Notes: generated by a model from the sequence alone, not told the origin. A stretch of DNA of 64,000 nucleotides from Croceifilum oryzae (GCF_030814315.1 NZ_JAUSUV010000010.1:60198-124197), one strand, 5' to 3'. Counted from the first letter of the stretch, positions 30,330-41,085 are shown. A program made the numbers and translations.

Positions 30330-30907
30330 TCTGAATCATCCTTTTTCTTACGCTGTCTCCATTTTTCTAGCCACTTCTTCCCCAGCAGGATTCCTCGATT
30401 GATATAAGGACGTACATGAGGTTCAATTCGCTTCGTAATGGGGCTACATAACCATAGAAGAGGGCGAAGGAAAATCTGGAGCATCTTCCAAAAAAGTTGA
30501 AGTACGAACAAAAGAAGTTTACGGATGAGGTGAATCGTAAACAGAATAGGGCGAATCACAATCATTTGGACGGTTTTAATGTGGAATTGAATAATCCATT
30601 CTATCACACGGATACATGTCTCAATCAGACGTGTCATGATCTTGCTCAGCCATTGATAATAGAGGAAAACACCCAGTATAATGGCCAGAAAAATGTAGAA
30701 ACGAAGCTCTCCCCAATTACTCCAGAAGAGTACGCTAAATACTAAACCACTACAAACGAACCAATATAGCAAGTCAATCAGTGACACGGCCCAACCACGG
30801 ATGTGGAATCGTCCTTTTAATACCCGATAGGTATCTAAGATAACACCTAAACAAAAACCAGAACCTAGCATGAGAAACATGGTCAGATACTGAGTATGTA
30901 GTGTCAC
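30326..30907 (-). CDS. yabQ: YabQ, spore cortex biosynthesis membrane protein
   Basis: Sporulation membrane protein needed for cortex formation in Bacillus. The 193-aa product has about five hydrophobic segments and the family start FLMLGSGFCLGVILDTYRV; the tail is highly basic (KKWLEKWRQRKKK). Start is GTG, overlapping the yabP stop as GTGA. Confidence 0.92.
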   Translation of the reverse strand: MTLHTQYLTMFLMLGSGFCLGVILDTYRVLKGRFHIRGWAVSLIDLLYWFVCSGLVFSVLFWSNWGELRFYIFLAIILGVFLYYQWLSKIMTRLIETCIRVIEWIIQFHIKTVQMIVIRPILFTIHLIRKLLLFVLQLFWKMLQIFLRPLLWLCSPITKRIEPHVRPYINRGILLGKKWLEKWRQRKKKDDSE

Positions 30908-31188
30908 CTAAATAACCTACCTAACAAGTTTTTCTGCCGTTCGGATGGGGGCGTATTGGCATCTAGATAACTAATATCATCAAACTGCCCTTCAATCACT
31001 ACCATTCCAGACATGAGGTCTAGATTTTTGATATGAAGCTCACGTCCCCGGATTCCCAAGTAACCGCAATCCGTTTCCAGCAAAAATTCCTCGCTATCAA
31101 AGCTTTCCACGCCTACTACTCCGCTCACTTCAAGCATGTTTCGATTCTTACAGACAATTTCATGAGGTCGCTGTCTTCGTTCCTCCAT
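30904..31188 (-). CDS. yabP: YabP, sporulation protein
   Basis: A 94-aa soluble sporulation protein of the YabP/YqfC family. It contains the family pattern SGVVGVESFDSEEFLLET and GYLGIRGRELHIKNLD. It is co-transcribed with yabQ and divIC with 4-bp overlaps, and follows rqcP, as in Bacillus. Confidence 0.93.
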   Translation of the reverse strand: MEERRQRPHEIVCKNRNMLEVSGVVGVESFDSEEFLLETDCGYLGIRGRELHIKNLDLMSGMVVIEGQFDDISYLDANTPPSERQKNLLGRLFR

Positions 31189-31234
31189 CTAACACGCCCC
31201 CTTTATGGTACATATTATGGGGGGGAGGACAAGA

Positions 31235-31531
31235 TTAGAACTCGTCTTCGCCTTCAGCATCAACCTTACCGGAATCCGCCACTTGTTCCTCTTTGATGAC
31301 CTCATACATAGTATCTGCTTCTTCTTTCCTCACATGTTCAAGCAAGCGCAGTACTTTTGCTGTCACGACTTTTTGGCCAAAACGAATGGATATTTCATTC
31401 CCTACTGCCACAACCGCCCCTGCTTTCACTACTTTCCCGTTTACCTTCACTCTTCCTTGGTCGCATACCTCTTTGGCTAACGTTCTTCTCTTAACCAAAC
31501 GGGATACTTTTAAAAACTTATCTAAACGCAT
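31235..31531 (-). CDS. rqcP: RqcP, S4-domain ribosome quality-control protein (YabO/HslR family)
   Basis: Small RNA-binding protein that, with RqcH, adds alanine tails to nascent chains on stalled 50S subunits. The 98-aa product starts with the S4 domain (MRLDKFLKVSRLVKRRTLA, about 1-60); the C-terminal 25 residues are acidic. It lies upstream of yabP, as in Bacillus. Confidence 0.93.
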   Translation of the reverse strand: MRLDKFLKVSRLVKRRTLAKEVCDQGRVKVNGKVVKAGAVVAVGNEISIRFGQKVVTAKVLRLLEHVRKEEADTMYEVIKEEQVADSGKVDAEGEDEF

Positions 31532-31556
31532 CTATATGTCTCCCCTATATTCGTCT

Positions 31557-31621
31557 ACGCATGTTTGGAGGGATAACAGAGTTTTTCTGTCTACCTACTT
31601 AAAATCCTGCCAAACATGCGT
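31557..31621. repeat. 12-bp perfect inverted repeat between mazG and rqcP
   Basis: ACGCATGTTTGG (31557-31568) is exactly reversed at 31610-31621 (41-bp loop), and a third CAAACATGC is at 31642-31650 in the mazG end. No T run follows, so it is not a clear terminator. Confidence 0.6.
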
Positions 31622-31640
31622 TTGGTGTACTGATCGAGCA

Positions 31641-33098
31641 TCAAACATGCTTGGCTTCATTCCACCATGCATCAAGCTGTTCCATCGATATCTCTTGAAT
31701 AGGCTGTCCTAGCTCACTCGCTTTTTTCTCCAAATAAGAGAAACGGTACAGGAATTTTTGATTCGCGCGAATCAGCGCTTGTTCCGGATCGACTTGCAGC
31801 CATCGTGCCAACGAGCCGAGTGAAAATAATAAGTCACCTAACTCCTCTTCCCGCTCTTCTTGGCTCTGTGCTTGTACCACTTCTTCTAATTCCTCACGCA
31901 CTTTCGCTAGAACGCCATCTACGGAATCCCAATCAAAACCGAGCTTGGCCGCTTTCTTTTGCATCTCAAACGACTTTAAGATTGTTGGATATTCTTTTGG
32001 GACTCCTGACAAAACAGACTCATCTTCTTGTGCATATTCCCCGCGTTCCTGTTTTTTAATCTCTTGCCAGTTTGAAACCACTTGTTCCGAATCTGTCACT
32101 TTCGTTTTGCCAAATACATGTGGATGACGACGAATCATCTTCTCACTCAAATTTTCAATCACATCACGAATATCAAACGTTCCTTCATCTCGTCCGATTT
32201 GGGCATGAAGAAGTACCTGAAGCAATACATCCCCTAGTTCATCCGCTAATGAGTCTTCGTCCCCATTATTGATCGCTTCGATTGCTTCATATGCTTCCTC
32301 AATCAAATAAGGGCGCAGGCTCTCATGCGTCTGTTTTCGATCCCACGGACAGCCATCAGGACCACGCAATGTTTCAATGATTTCCACTAAGTAATCAAAC
32401 TGTCTGTATAGCGCATTCCCTAGAACAGGCGGTACATACACCGTCGATAAGTCTGTAAATGAATCCTCATGATCCAATTCAAATAGAGGAACTTCCACGA
32501 TCTTCTCTAAGTCCGGAATCCCTAACGCAGTCCCGATTATGACGGTGTGATCAGCTGGATACACCTCCATGAGGCTTAGCTTTACATCCGAAGCAACCAA
32601 TCGGTCATATACTTGTCCTACCAGTATATGCATACGCGGATTCAATTGATTCGCTTGCAAATCGTTACCGTCCACCATTTGAAAGCCTTCGATCGGATCG
32701 ATCTGTAGCCTTGCAAAAGCGGCATCCAAGAAGCTTCCGCCACCTATGATCTCTACTTCAATCCCTGATTCCATTTGCTCTTTTAGCAAGATCTGAACTG
32801 TACGCTCCGCAACCATCGGATGCCCGGGAACTGCATACACCACTTGCTGATACTCTTTCGCCAACCTGATTAATTGGGAAGCGATTTCTTCATAAACTTC
32901 TTCAAATTGATGATGCTTTTCATAAACCTCATCAAACGAATGAAAGTGAACTCCTTGTTTCTTCATCCAATCTACAACTGGGTGTTTTTCGGTTCGGAGC
33001 CAAATGGCAGCGGCACTCTGTAATCGATTCCACGTACCCATATTTAGGCTTGTCTCGTCCCCAAAGCCTAACCCTACGATTGTAATTGTATGTTTCAT
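31641..33098 (-). CDS. mazG: MazG-family pyrophosphohydrolase fused to a tetrapyrrole-methylase domain (YabN)
   Basis: House-cleaning nucleotide pyrophosphatase of two domains. The N-terminal half (about 1-220) is a TP-methylase-like domain (ITIVGLGFGD); the C-terminal half has two MazG modules with EEAYEAIEAI and the EExxE metal sites. ATG 33098 is used because AAGGTGG lies 8 bp upstream. It follows the flippase gene by 16 bp. Confidence 0.94.
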   Translation of the reverse strand: MKHTITIVGLGFGDETSLNMGTWNRLQSAAAIWLRTEKHPVVDWMKKQGVHFHSFDEVYEKHHQFEEVYEEIASQLIRLAKEYQQVVYAVPGHPMVAERTVQILLKEQMESGIEVEIIGGGSFLDAAFARLQIDPIEGFQMVDGNDLQANQLNPRMHILVGQVYDRLVASDVKLSLMEVYPADHTVIIGTALGIPDLEKIVEVPLFELDHEDSFTDLSTVYVPPVLGNALYRQFDYLVEIIETLRGPDGCPWDRKQTHESLRPYLIEEAYEAIEAINNGDEDSLADELGDVLLQVLLHAQIGRDEGTFDIRDVIENLSEKMIRRHPHVFGKTKVTDSEQVVSNWQEIKKQERGEYAQEDESVLSGVPKEYPTILKSFEMQKKAAKLGFDWDSVDGVLAKVREELEEVVQAQSQEEREEELGDLLFSLGSLARWLQVDPEQALIRANQKFLYRFSYLEKKASELGQPIQEISMEQLDAWWNEAKHV

Positions 33099-33114
33099 CA
33101 CTCACACCACCTTT

Positions 33115-34716
33115 TTATCTTCTTAGCCAACGAAATTTATTCAACATAGATTGTAGTTTCGGAAGTTGTGCCAAGTCCTCATCTGGAATCAGATGAAAAC
33201 GAAATAGCGCAAAGATATATACCAACACGCCTACTATCACAGTAATCAGGGAAATAAGCGTCATACTCACTCGACCATGGTTCTCTCCAAATCCCCATTG
33301 TAGAATATAGAGAACTCCTTTCGTACTAACAACTAACAAGAAAATCGTTAGTACACCACTTTGGATCTGAGCTCCTTTGTTACCCATTTTACCAGTAAAC
33401 TGCTTCCAACAGGCTCGCAGAGTCAAATAGGTAGAAAGCGCGTAAGCCAACACAGAAGCCCAAGCCGCTCCTTCAATCCCCATCTGAGGAATCAAACTAT
33501 AATTCAGTCCTATCTTCAAAATCGAGCCCAAAAATAAGAAAAGAACGGGTAAATATAGCTTTCCAAAACCCTGAAGTATCCCAACGGATGTAACCCCTAA
33601 TGTAGAGAAAAAAGCCGAAAAAGCCAAGATCGCAAGAGCAGTAGAACCAGCAGAATCCTCAAATAACATGACATTTACCGGCTCTGCTATAATGAACAAC
33701 CCAATCGAAGCAGGCAATCCTAACATCCACGTAAGCCGTAGCGCCAAACGGGCTCGTTCCTCTGCCTTCTTCACCTCACCGCGTGCCCGTAGATCTGCAA
33801 TCGATGGCACAAGCGATAGTGAAATAGCCGCCGCAAAAAAGGAGGCGAATTGAATTAGAGGTTGCCCACGATCATAAATTCCTTTCTGAGCAATGGCAAA
33901 GTCTTCCCCCTTCGCCTGCTCCAAAATATTGGCCACTGTAAAGGAATCCACTAATTGATATAACGGTAATACCAATGATCCCAGACAAATCGGGAGAGCA
34001 ATCAGAAATACCTCTTTTAATACTTTTCGTTTTCCTTGTATCGGTTGCTTTGTTTTTACATCTAATCTCGTTGCCCGTTCAACCCCCTGCTTCCTCATAT
34101 AAACAAGAAGAACGATAAAACCTGCTACTGCGCCCGTAAACGAACCAAACACAGCACCAGCCCCGGCATAAACAGGACCATACCCAAGCGTAATCATAAG
34201 ATAAGAAAGAATTAAGATCGTACAAACCCGCACAAACTGTTCAATCACTTGCGAAACAGCTGTCGGCATCATATCTTGATATCCTTGAAAATATCCTCTA
34301 GCCGCAGCCATGACTGGGATGACCAACAATGCAAACGAAACCGTTTCGATCGGCAAAGTCAACATCGCTTCATTCCCCATCCACTGCGCAAACCAAGGTG
34401 CACCAAAAAATAAAAGTGAGAAAAAGAACACACCTGTTATTAATAAACCAATTGATGATACATGATACACTTGTTTGGCACCTGCTTCATCACCTACCGC
34501 AACCCGTTCGGATACCATTTTCGAAATCGCAAGCGGAAAGCCAGCAGTGGCCAATATGATCAAGGTACTAAATAGCGGATACACTTGTTGGTACACGTAC
34601 ATACCTTCGTTTCCTGTAATATTTTGATACGGAATCCGGTATATTGCCCCTAGTATTTTACAAATAAGTCCTGCTAAGCCTAGAATAGTGGCCCCTTTAA
34701 TAAATGACTTCTCCAC
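33115..34716 (-). CDS. SpoVB/MurJ-like polysaccharide flippase (YabM)
   Basis: Multidrug/oligosaccharidyl-lipid/polysaccharide family flippase of 533 aa with about 14 hydrophobic segments. It begins SFIKGATILGLAGLICKILGA, typical of the SpoVB-YabM branch, which moves lipid-linked cell-wall precursors. Start is GTG 34716 with GGAG 8 bp upstream. It follows spoVT, separated by the spoVT terminator, as in Bacillus. Exact substrate not visible. Confidence 0.92.
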   Translation of the reverse strand: MEKSFIKGATILGLAGLICKILGAIYRIPYQNITGNEGMYVYQQVYPLFSTLIILATAGFPLAISKMVSERVAVGDEAGAKQVYHVSSIGLLITGVFFFSLLFFGAPWFAQWMGNEAMLTLPIETVSFALLVIPVMAAARGYFQGYQDMMPTAVSQVIEQFVRVCTILILSYLMITLGYGPVYAGAGAVFGSFTGAVAGFIVLLVYMRKQGVERATRLDVKTKQPIQGKRKVLKEVFLIALPICLGSLVLPLYQLVDSFTVANILEQAKGEDFAIAQKGIYDRGQPLIQFASFFAAAISLSLVPSIADLRARGEVKKAEERARLALRLTWMLGLPASIGLFIIAEPVNVMLFEDSAGSTALAILAFSAFFSTLGVTSVGILQGFGKLYLPVLFLFLGSILKIGLNYSLIPQMGIEGAAWASVLAYALSTYLTLRACWKQFTGKMGNKGAQIQSGVLTIFLLVVSTKGVLYILQWGFGENHGRVSMTLISLITVIVGVLVYIFALFRFHLIPDEDLAQLPKLQSMLNKFRWLRR

Positions 34717-34760
34717 AATCTCCGCTCCGCCTTTCTTTGTACATGTCCTCCATTATACAC

Positions 34761-34796
34761 AAAAAAACACCCTATCCGGTTAGATATAGGGCGTTT
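34761..34796 (-). terminator. Terminator of spoVT
   Basis: aaacaccctat (34765-34775) pairs, with one G-U, with 34786-34796, then TTTTTTT on the minus strand. Confidence 0.85.
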
Positions 34797-34804
34797 CTCC
34801 AAAC

Positions 34805-35347
34805 CTATTGTTCCATTTGCTTCCCGAGAAATGAGGCGGCAGTACTTGCTAATTTGGCTTCCATGTCACCAATCCTCGCACCATCCTTCTTGGAGATTAG
34901 GATGACGGCCCCAATGGGATCTCCACCTGCAATAATAGGGACGATAATATAAGAATGATACTCTTCAGGGCTTCCTTTTAAAATTTCAGCTGTACTTTGT
35001 GAAGTATCCGTTTGAGGGCGGCGGTGCTCCATCGCTAACTCCACTATTTCACCTATAGGCTTTTCCAAGTATTCTTTTTTCGATGCTCCTGCTACTGCAA
35101 TCACGTTGTCTCGATCACAAATAAGCGTAGTATGTTGCAAGTTTTCATACAAAGCTTCTGTATACTCTTGTGCAAAGTTACTAAGTTCACCGATGGGTGA
35201 GTATTTTTTTAAAATTACCTCTCCATCACGATCGACGAATATTTCCAAAGGATCTCCCTCACGGATTCGAAGGGTACGGCGTATTTCCTTGGGTATCACC
35301 ACACGCCCGAGATCATCGATCCGGCGAACGATGCCGGTTGCTTTCAT
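34805..35347 (-). CDS. spoVT: SpoVT, forespore transcription regulator
   Basis: AbrB-type regulator that tunes sigma-G genes in the forespore. The 180-aa product has an N-terminal swapped-hairpin DNA-binding domain (GIVRRIDDLGRVVIPKEIRRTL, about 4-25) and a C-terminal GAF-like domain (about 55-178). It lies between the PrsA-like gene and the flippase gene. Confidence 0.97.
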   Translation of the reverse strand: MKATGIVRRIDDLGRVVIPKEIRRTLRIREGDPLEIFVDRDGEVILKKYSPIGELSNFAQEYTEALYENLQHTTLICDRDNVIAVAGASKKEYLEKPIGEIVELAMEHRRPQTDTSQSTAEILKGSPEEYHSYIIVPIIAGGDPIGAVILISKKDGARIGDMEAKLASTAASFLGKQMEQ

Positions 35348-35487
35348 AGAAAATATTGCCTCTCTTTCCTATAAAGATTCAATCATTCCTTGACTTACCA
35401 TCCTACGCCCATAGTATGAGACTGCTTTCCATTATTTATTCCAAAAGGTTCAATGTATAAATATCGAAAAAGTGATTGTACACAAAT

Positions 35488-35526
35488 AAAAAAACGCCTC
35501 CTAGAATGAAACATCTAGAGGCGTTT
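35488..35526 (-). terminator. Terminator of the PrsA-like gene
   Basis: A stem pairing aaacgcctcctaga with tctagaggcgttt is followed by TTTTTTTATTT on the minus strand. Confidence 0.85.
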
Positions 35527-35585
35527 CTTTACACCTGAACAAAAGCCTTAAAGCGCATGCTTCTTTCACTGTTTGCTCAATCAAA

Positions 35586-36560
35586 CTATAGGATTTTTAC
35601 CTTAAAGTCTTTCAGAAACTGTTCAAAAGCGGGTCCCGCATATTGAGCACGCTTTTGTTCATCCTTAACATCTTTTAGCTTCTTCGTAGCACGCTCTGTT
35701 ACTTTCATAACATGGTAGCCGTAATCTGTTTTTACTGGATCACTAATTTTGTTTAAAGGAAGCGTTTCTGCCGCCTTCTTAAATTCTGCTACAAACTGAC
35801 CTGTAGCTCCTTCATAAGCACCTGCATTTTCTTTCGAACCTGGATCGTCAGAGAATTCCTTAGCAAGCGCTTTGAAATCTCCACCCTTGTCTAGCTTCTG
35901 CTTTACTTCTAAAGCACGTTTTTTCGCTTCCTCATCCGTTCTTTTCTTACCCTCTGGAAGCTCAAGACCAATCAAGATGTGATTTATTTTAGCATCTACA
36001 TAGTCGAAGTTGTTATAGATATAATCTTCGCGTTGTGAGAGTAATCCAAGGATCTCTTTAAGGTCCTCACGTGTAGTGCCTCTTTCTTTTAAAACCTCAT
36101 CCACTGATTTCGCTTTACTCCCTGATGCTTGATACATCTTCAGAACTTCGGGCTCATCTTTCTTAAAATTATCTTCCGCTTTTTTCACAAAATCGCCTTT
36201 TTTACTCGGGTCTTTGTCAGCTACAAAGTGGAAGCTCGCATAATTCTTTAGCATCTCTTCTTTTGCTTTCGGATCAGCAAGTCCTGGAGCAGTTTGAGGT
36301 TGCAGGAAGGCAACGACATTTAAGAAAGTATTAAACTTGCCCTCTACTACTTTTCCTTTTCCGTCGTCATACTCAGCGATTACCTTGGTACTCTTAGTAT
36401 CAAAAGGTTTAAACTCAGGAAGCTTCATGGCTTGATCCGCTGCATCTGGCTTCTTTTCGGGTTCGGTTTTTTTAGAAGTACATGCTGCTACTAATGATGA
36501 TAAGACAAGTGCAAGGGCGATAAACCCTGCAATCCATCTACGCTTTCGGAACTGTGACAT
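35586..36560 (-). CDS. PrsA-like foldase lipoprotein with parvulin domain
   Basis: Predicted extracytoplasmic folding factor of 324 aa. Signal peptide with lipobox LVAAC (Cys about residue 27); a helical N-terminal region; a parvulin-type PPIase domain (about 193-290) with INHILI, FSDDPGSKENAG and TDYGYHVMKV motifs. It overlaps the mfd end by 23 bp, so the two are probably co-transcribed. In Bacillus mfd is followed directly by spoVT and prsA is elsewhere. The start at 36560 lies inside mfd; no other start keeps the signal peptide. Confidence 0.9.
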   Translation of the reverse strand: MSQFRKRRWIAGFIALALVLSSLVAACTSKKTEPEKKPDAADQAMKLPEFKPFDTKSTKVIAEYDDGKGKVVEGKFNTFLNVVAFLQPQTAPGLADPKAKEEMLKNYASFHFVADKDPSKKGDFVKKAEDNFKKDEPEVLKMYQASGSKAKSVDEVLKERGTTREDLKEILGLLSQREDYIYNNFDYVDAKINHILIGLELPEGKKRTDEEAKKRALEVKQKLDKGGDFKALAKEFSDDPGSKENAGAYEGATGQFVAEFKKAAETLPLNKISDPVKTDYGYHVMKVTERATKKLKDVKDEQKRAQYAGPAFEQFLKDFKVKIL

Positions 36561-39500
36561 TTGATTCGGCCCCTCTCATTTTAGGTACTGTCTCATATTG
36601 TATCAGAAACTGTTCAATCATTTCTAGAACAGCACGAGTAGACAGACCTGCCATTTTAAATGTTATCCCAATCTTTTGCCCTGCCGCAAGCCGAATTCGA
36701 CCTGGAAAGTTCTGGGCAATCTTAAATAACTTCTGCCCATCAATTCGTTGATTTTCTTCTTCCCGTAATCGCAAAGTAATTTCTGTGCCTTTTTGTTCGA
36801 TGCTCTCCATCCCATATTGAATGGCATAAGCACGGATTTTGGCAACCTTGAGCAAGTTTTGTACAGGTTCAGGCAAATCACCAAAGCGATCTTCCATTTC
36901 CTCTTCTAACTCTACCACTGCGACTAGCTCTGTAACAGCACGAATCTTTTTATACAATTCAATTTTTTGTTTCTCATCACGAATGTAATCAGAAGGTAGA
37001 TACGCATCTACACTCATCTCAATTTGAATCTCTTTTTCTTCCACTGGGATCTTCCCTTGGATTTCGGCGACAGCTTCTTTTAGCATCTGGCTATACAGTT
37101 CGAAACCAACCGTAGCAATGTGTCCATGCTGTTCGGCCCCGAGCAGATTCCCTGCCCCACGGATTGATAGATCTCGCATCGCAATCTTGAACCCAGATCC
37201 TAGCTCAGTAAATTCTTTAATCGCTTGTAGACGTTTTTCAGCGGTTTCCGATAAAATTTTGTCTCTCTGATACGTGAAGTAGGCATACGCAATCCGATTG
37301 GAACGACCTACACGACCTCGTAGCTGGTACAACTGTGATAGCCCCATCTTATCTGCGTCATGAATAATAAGCGTATTCACGTTTGGAATATCGACTCCCG
37401 TCTCAATAATCGTCGTACTCACCAAGACATCGTACTCACCATCTAGGAAGTCGAGCATCGTTTTTTCTAACTCATTTTCATTCATCTGACCATGGGCAAT
37501 CGCCACGCGTGCTTCTGGAACCAACATACGAATCTGTTCGGCCATCTGGTCGATATTGTGAACCTGATTGTAGAGGAAATACACCTGTCCATCTCGCGCC
37601 ATCTCGCGCTCAATCGCTTCCCTCACTAAGGCACCTGAATACTCTAAGACATAGGTCTGTACTGGGAACCGGTTCTCTGGCGGGGTTTCAATGACAGAGA
37701 GATCCCTTACCCCCATCATCGCCATGTGAAGTGTACGCGGAATTGGGGTAGCAGTAAGTGTTAAGACATCAATATTATGTTTGAGTTGTTTAATCTTTTC
37801 CTTGTGTTTGACACCAAATCGTTGTTCTTCATCAATAATAAGCAGTCCGAGATCTTTATAATGAATCTCTTTAGAGAGTAATCGATGCGTGCCAATGACG
37901 ATATCGACGATCCCGTTCTTCAAACCATCCAATGTCTCTTTCTGTTCCTTCCGTGAACGAAAACGGCTCATCACCCGAACTTGCACCGGGAAATCAGAAA
38001 ACCGCTCGCGAAACGTTTCATAATGCTGTTGTGCCAGAATCGTCGTCGGAACGAGTAAAGCCACCTGCTTCCCATCCATTGCCGCCTTAAAAGCCGCCCG
38101 CACAGCCACTTCCGTCTTCCCATAACCTACATCTCCACACAAGAGTCGATCCATCGATTGACTACTCTGCATATCCTTCTTGATCTCTTCAATGGAGCGC
38201 AGTTGGTCAGGTGTCTCTTCATAAGGGAACATCGCTTCAAAATCCCGTTGCAGTGATGAGTCTTTTGGAAAAGAATATCCTTTTGCTTCTTGGCGCTGTG
38301 CATATAACTCGATTAAATCCTGCGCGATATCTTGTACAGAGGTACGAACTTTATTCTTTACCTTACTCCATTCACTACCACCTAAACTATACACCTTAGG
38401 CGCTTTCTCTTCTGCACCCACGTACTTTTGAACCAGATCAATCTGTTCAACAGGTACATAGAGCTTATCATTACTCGCATATTGAATATGGAGATAATCT
38501 TTATGTAGTCCCCCCACATTTAGCGTTTCAATCCCTATATAACGACCAATCCCGTGGTTGACATGTACCACATAATCTCCCGGCTTTAAATCCTGATAAT
38601 CCTTAATCTTTTCAGCGTGATCCAATTTCGTAGATCGACGAGGGCGTCGTTGCTTTTGAGTAAATACCTCACTCTCTGTAATCACGACCAGTCGCATCGA
38701 ACCCAATTCAAACCCGCTTTGAAGCGCATGCAAACGGACAACCGGCTTACCTGGCAAAGGAGGTTGTTCTGAATTATCCCGATGCACATCCATCCCATAA
38801 TCAGAGAGAACTCTTTCCAGTCGATCGAGACGCTCTCCACTACTGGCTGTAAAGATTACCCGGTAATTCGATTTGACAAAACGTTCCCATTCTGCCTTCA
38901 AAACATGCATTTGACCGTGGAATTGCTGCATCCCTTTACAAATGAATTGGACGATGTTTTGAGGTTGTGCACCCGAAATCTGTCTCATAAATAAAGAGAG
39001 ATACACTCGAGGATGCCTAGTATGGGAAACCACTTCATCAAACGAAAGCGAGACCTTTAACTGAGGCAAAAACTCTCCCTGTTGCAACAAAGCCGTCTGC
39101 CATTCCCCTTCTTCACGCTCCATCTGACGAGCGCTCTCCACAATTCGCATCGGTTCATCTAAAACAATACATGTATCCGCAGGCATATAATCAATTAAAC
39201 TATGATAGTCAGGGTAAATCTGAGAAATATACTTATAAATCCCCGTCACCATCATCCCTTGACGAAGCTGTTCTACATCCCAACCGATCTGCTCCTTAAG
39301 TTTCTCACGCAAGGTTTCATCTTGAACTTTTTTCAATCGCTCTTGCAGTATCTCATCTACTCGCTCTGCAGACTGCTTCAATATGTTTGGACTGGCAAAT
39401 AGCTCACGAGCAGGGGGAACCGTAATTGAATTTACTTTTTCCACAGATCGTTGTGAAGTTACATGGAACGTACGGATCGAATCCACATCATCATCAAACC

Positions 39501-40086
39501 ACTCAATCCGAACAGGATCTACAAAGGGTACAGGATAGATATCCACAATCCCACCACGAACACTAAATTCCCCACGCTTTTCTACCAACTCAACACGTTC
39601 ATAACCCAAATTCACCAATTGCTCCACTAACGGATCAATCGGCAAGTTTGCTCCCACTTCAATCTCAATATGACTTCTTTCAAAAATCTTCTTCAAGGGG
39701 AATAACTTCCGAAGTCCCGAAAAAGGAACAACTAAGACTCCGTGAAATCCTTTTGAAAGTTTTGACAATACATCAATCCGTTCAGGCAGTGTGTCATGAC
39801 TTGCCAATGCAATTTCCGTTGTTACTAATTCATTTGCTGGATAAAGAAGAACTTCTTCCTTTGGCAATAACTCTTGGAGGTCTTCCACCATTTTTTGTGC
39901 TTGGTTCAAATTGTGCGCAACCAAAAGAAGCGGGCGTTTCGTCTTTTGGTAGAGCGCCGCTATGTATACACAACGCGCCGTTCCCGTTAATCCGGTTACC
40001 AGCTGTTCTCTAAAGCCCTGTTCCAGCCCTACTAAGGTTGACTGGAAATCTCGATCTTGTTCCATCAGATAGACGAGCGGTCCCAC
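36538..40086 (-). CDS. mfd: Mfd transcription-repair coupling factor
   Basis: Translocase that removes stalled RNA polymerase and recruits UvrA. The 1182-aa product has the UvrB-like N-terminal module, the RNAP-interacting domain after [13 protein letters not shown], helicase motifs ([18 protein letters not shown]) and the C-terminal TRCF domain. The frame extends to ATG 40101, but GTG 40086 (6 bp after GGAGG) is a better start, since the earlier codon overlaps the ribosome binding site. Lies after fin, as in Bacillus. Confidence 0.96.
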   Translation of the reverse strand: MGPLVYLMEQDRDFQSTLVGLEQGFREQLVTGLTGTARCVYIAALYQKTKRPLLLVAHNLNQAQKMVEDLQELLPKEEVLLYPANELVTTEIALASHDTLPERIDVLSKLSKGFHGVLVVPFSGLRKLFPLKKIFERSHIEIEVGANLPIDPLVEQLVNLGYERVELVEKRGEFSVRGGIVDIYPVPFVDPVRIEWFDDDVDSIRTFHVTSQRSVEKVNSITVPPARELFASPNILKQSAERVDEILQERLKKVQDETLREKLKEQIGWDVEQLRQGMMVTGIYKYISQIYPDYHSLIDYMPADTCIVLDEPMRIVESARQMEREEGEWQTALLQQGEFLPQLKVSLSFDEVVSHTRHPRVYLSLFMRQISGAQPQNIVQFICKGMQQFHGQMHVLKAEWERFVKSNYRVIFTASSGERLDRLERVLSDYGMDVHRDNSEQPPLPGKPVVRLHALQSGFELGSMRLVVITESEVFTQKQRRPRRSTKLDHAEKIKDYQDLKPGDYVVHVNHGIGRYIGIETLNVGGLHKDYLHIQYASNDKLYVPVEQIDLVQKYVGAEEKAPKVYSLGGSEWSKVKNKVRTSVQDIAQDLIELYAQRQEAKGYSFPKDSSLQRDFEAMFPYEETPDQLRSIEEIKKDMQSSQSMDRLLCGDVGYGKTEVAVRAAFKAAMDGKQVALLVPTTILAQQHYETFRERFSDFPVQVRVMSRFRSRKEQKETLDGLKNGIVDIVIGTHRLLSKEIHYKDLGLLIIDEEQRFGVKHKEKIKQLKHNIDVLTLTATPIPRTLHMAMMGVRDLSVIETPPENRFPVQTYVLEYSGALVREAIEREMARDGQVYFLYNQVHNIDQMAEQIRMLVPEARVAIAHGQMNENELEKTMLDFLDGEYDVLVSTTIIETGVDIPNVNTLIIHDADKMGLSQLYQLRGRVGRSNRIAYAYFTYQRDKILSETAEKRLQAIKEFTELGSGFKIAMRDLSIRGAGNLLGAEQHGHIATVGFELYSQMLKEAVAEIQGKIPVEEKEIQIEMSVDAYLPSDYIRDEKQKIELYKKIRAVTELVAVVELEEEMEDRFGDLPEPVQNLLKVAKIRAYAIQYGMESIEQKGTEITLRLREEENQRIDGQKLFKIAQNFPGRIRLAAGQKIGITFKMAGLSTRAVLEMIEQFLIQYETVPKMRGAESNVTVPKA

Positions 40087-40118
40087 AGTGTTCCTCCTCA
40101 TATTCCATTAAATTCTAG

Positions 40119-40152
40119 AAAAAAGAAGCCTCAGTTTGCGATCGCCAAGGCT
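40119..40152 (-). terminator. Probable terminator of fin
   Basis: AGCCT/AGGCT stem with an inner GCGATCGC palindrome, followed on the minus strand by TTCTTTTTT. Confidence 0.55.
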
Positions 40153-40206
40153 GTTTTTTCGGATTTATCTGAAAATCTTTTCATGACCCATAACCCCATC
40201 CAGCCA

Positions 40207-40437
40207 TTAAGAATAGAGGTGGGGTAACACGGTTCGCTCTGGATATTGGTCAAAAACCTGCTGACATGTGTCGCAGGTTACCCAAATCCGATTCGTACCA
40301 TCTTCATCATTGGTTATTATATCCTGCCATTCTTCTGGGGTCAACTGATCCAGTCCCAGTTGTACATCAGACACTTGGCTTTGCTCAAAGCGTCCTTGAA
40401 CCAACTGACAATGCGGGCAAACATATTCCCAAGCCAA
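40207..40437 (-). CDS. fin: Fin, anti-sigma-F factor
   Basis: Small zinc protein that shuts down sigma-F in the forespore so sigma-G can take over. The 76-aa product has two CxxC pairs (CPHC at 7-10; CDTC near 55-58) and the family core QLTPEEWQDII. Position between pth and mfd is conserved (Bacillus yabK). Confidence 0.93.
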   Translation of the reverse strand: MAWEYVCPHCQLVQGRFEQSQVSDVQLGLDQLTPEEWQDIITNDEDGTNRIWVTCDTCQQVFDQYPERTVLPHLYS

Positions 40438-40505
40438 GTAGATCTCCCCCTTAAGGAAATCAATTTGGTCTTAGTATTGCCGTTAGAGGAAGATGTATTC
40501 TTATC

Positions 40506-41063
40506 TCATCCATTAAATCGATTCATAGCTAATAAAAATGATTCCTCCACCCATGTCTCAACTGCTTGGGATGCACGATCGGCAGCATCTTCAGCAAAGG
40601 GCATCTCTTCCTTCGAAAACGGCGATAGCACATAGTCTGGCACTGCAAGCGAAATCGGTCTGCCAATTCCGAGACGAATTCGTTTAAACTGATCAGTCCC
40701 TAGATGAGCGATGGTCGACTTCATCCCGTTATGACCTCCGGCGCTTCCTTTCGTACGTAGGCGCACTTCTCCGAGAGGTAGATCCATCTCGTCATAGATG
40801 ATAACCAGATCCTCTATATCCATCTTGAGCCAGTCGATAGCCGGGCGAATCGATTCACCTGATAAGTTCATATAGGTCATCGGTTTTAATAGGATTACTT
40901 TCTCCCCTCGTACCATCCCTTCTCCGATGATTCCCTTCCATTTTTCCTTGTTTAGCGGGATTCCCCAGCGCTCACTTAATCGGTCAATCGCCCAAAAACC
41001 AATATTATGGCGTGTAGACTCGTATTTCTTTCCTGGATTCCCTAAACCTACGATTAACTTCAT
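40506..41063 (-). CDS. pth: Peptidyl-tRNA hydrolase
   Basis: Recycles peptidyl-tRNA released from ribosomes. The 185-aa product has the family start VGLGNPGKKYESTRHNIGF with catalytic His about residue 19 and the motif GGHNGMKS. It is Bacillus spoVC, between prs and fin. Confidence 0.97.
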   Translation of the reverse strand: MKLIVGLGNPGKKYESTRHNIGFWAIDRLSERWGIPLNKEKWKGIIGEGMVRGEKVILLKPMTYMNLSGESIRPAIDWLKMDIEDLVIIYDEMDLPLGEVRLRTKGSAGGHNGMKSTIAHLGTDQFKRIRLGIGRPISLAVPDYVLSPFSKEEMPFAEDAADRASQAVETWVEESFLLAMNRFNG

Positions 41064-41085
41064 ATTCTCCCCCTCATTTCTCTAT

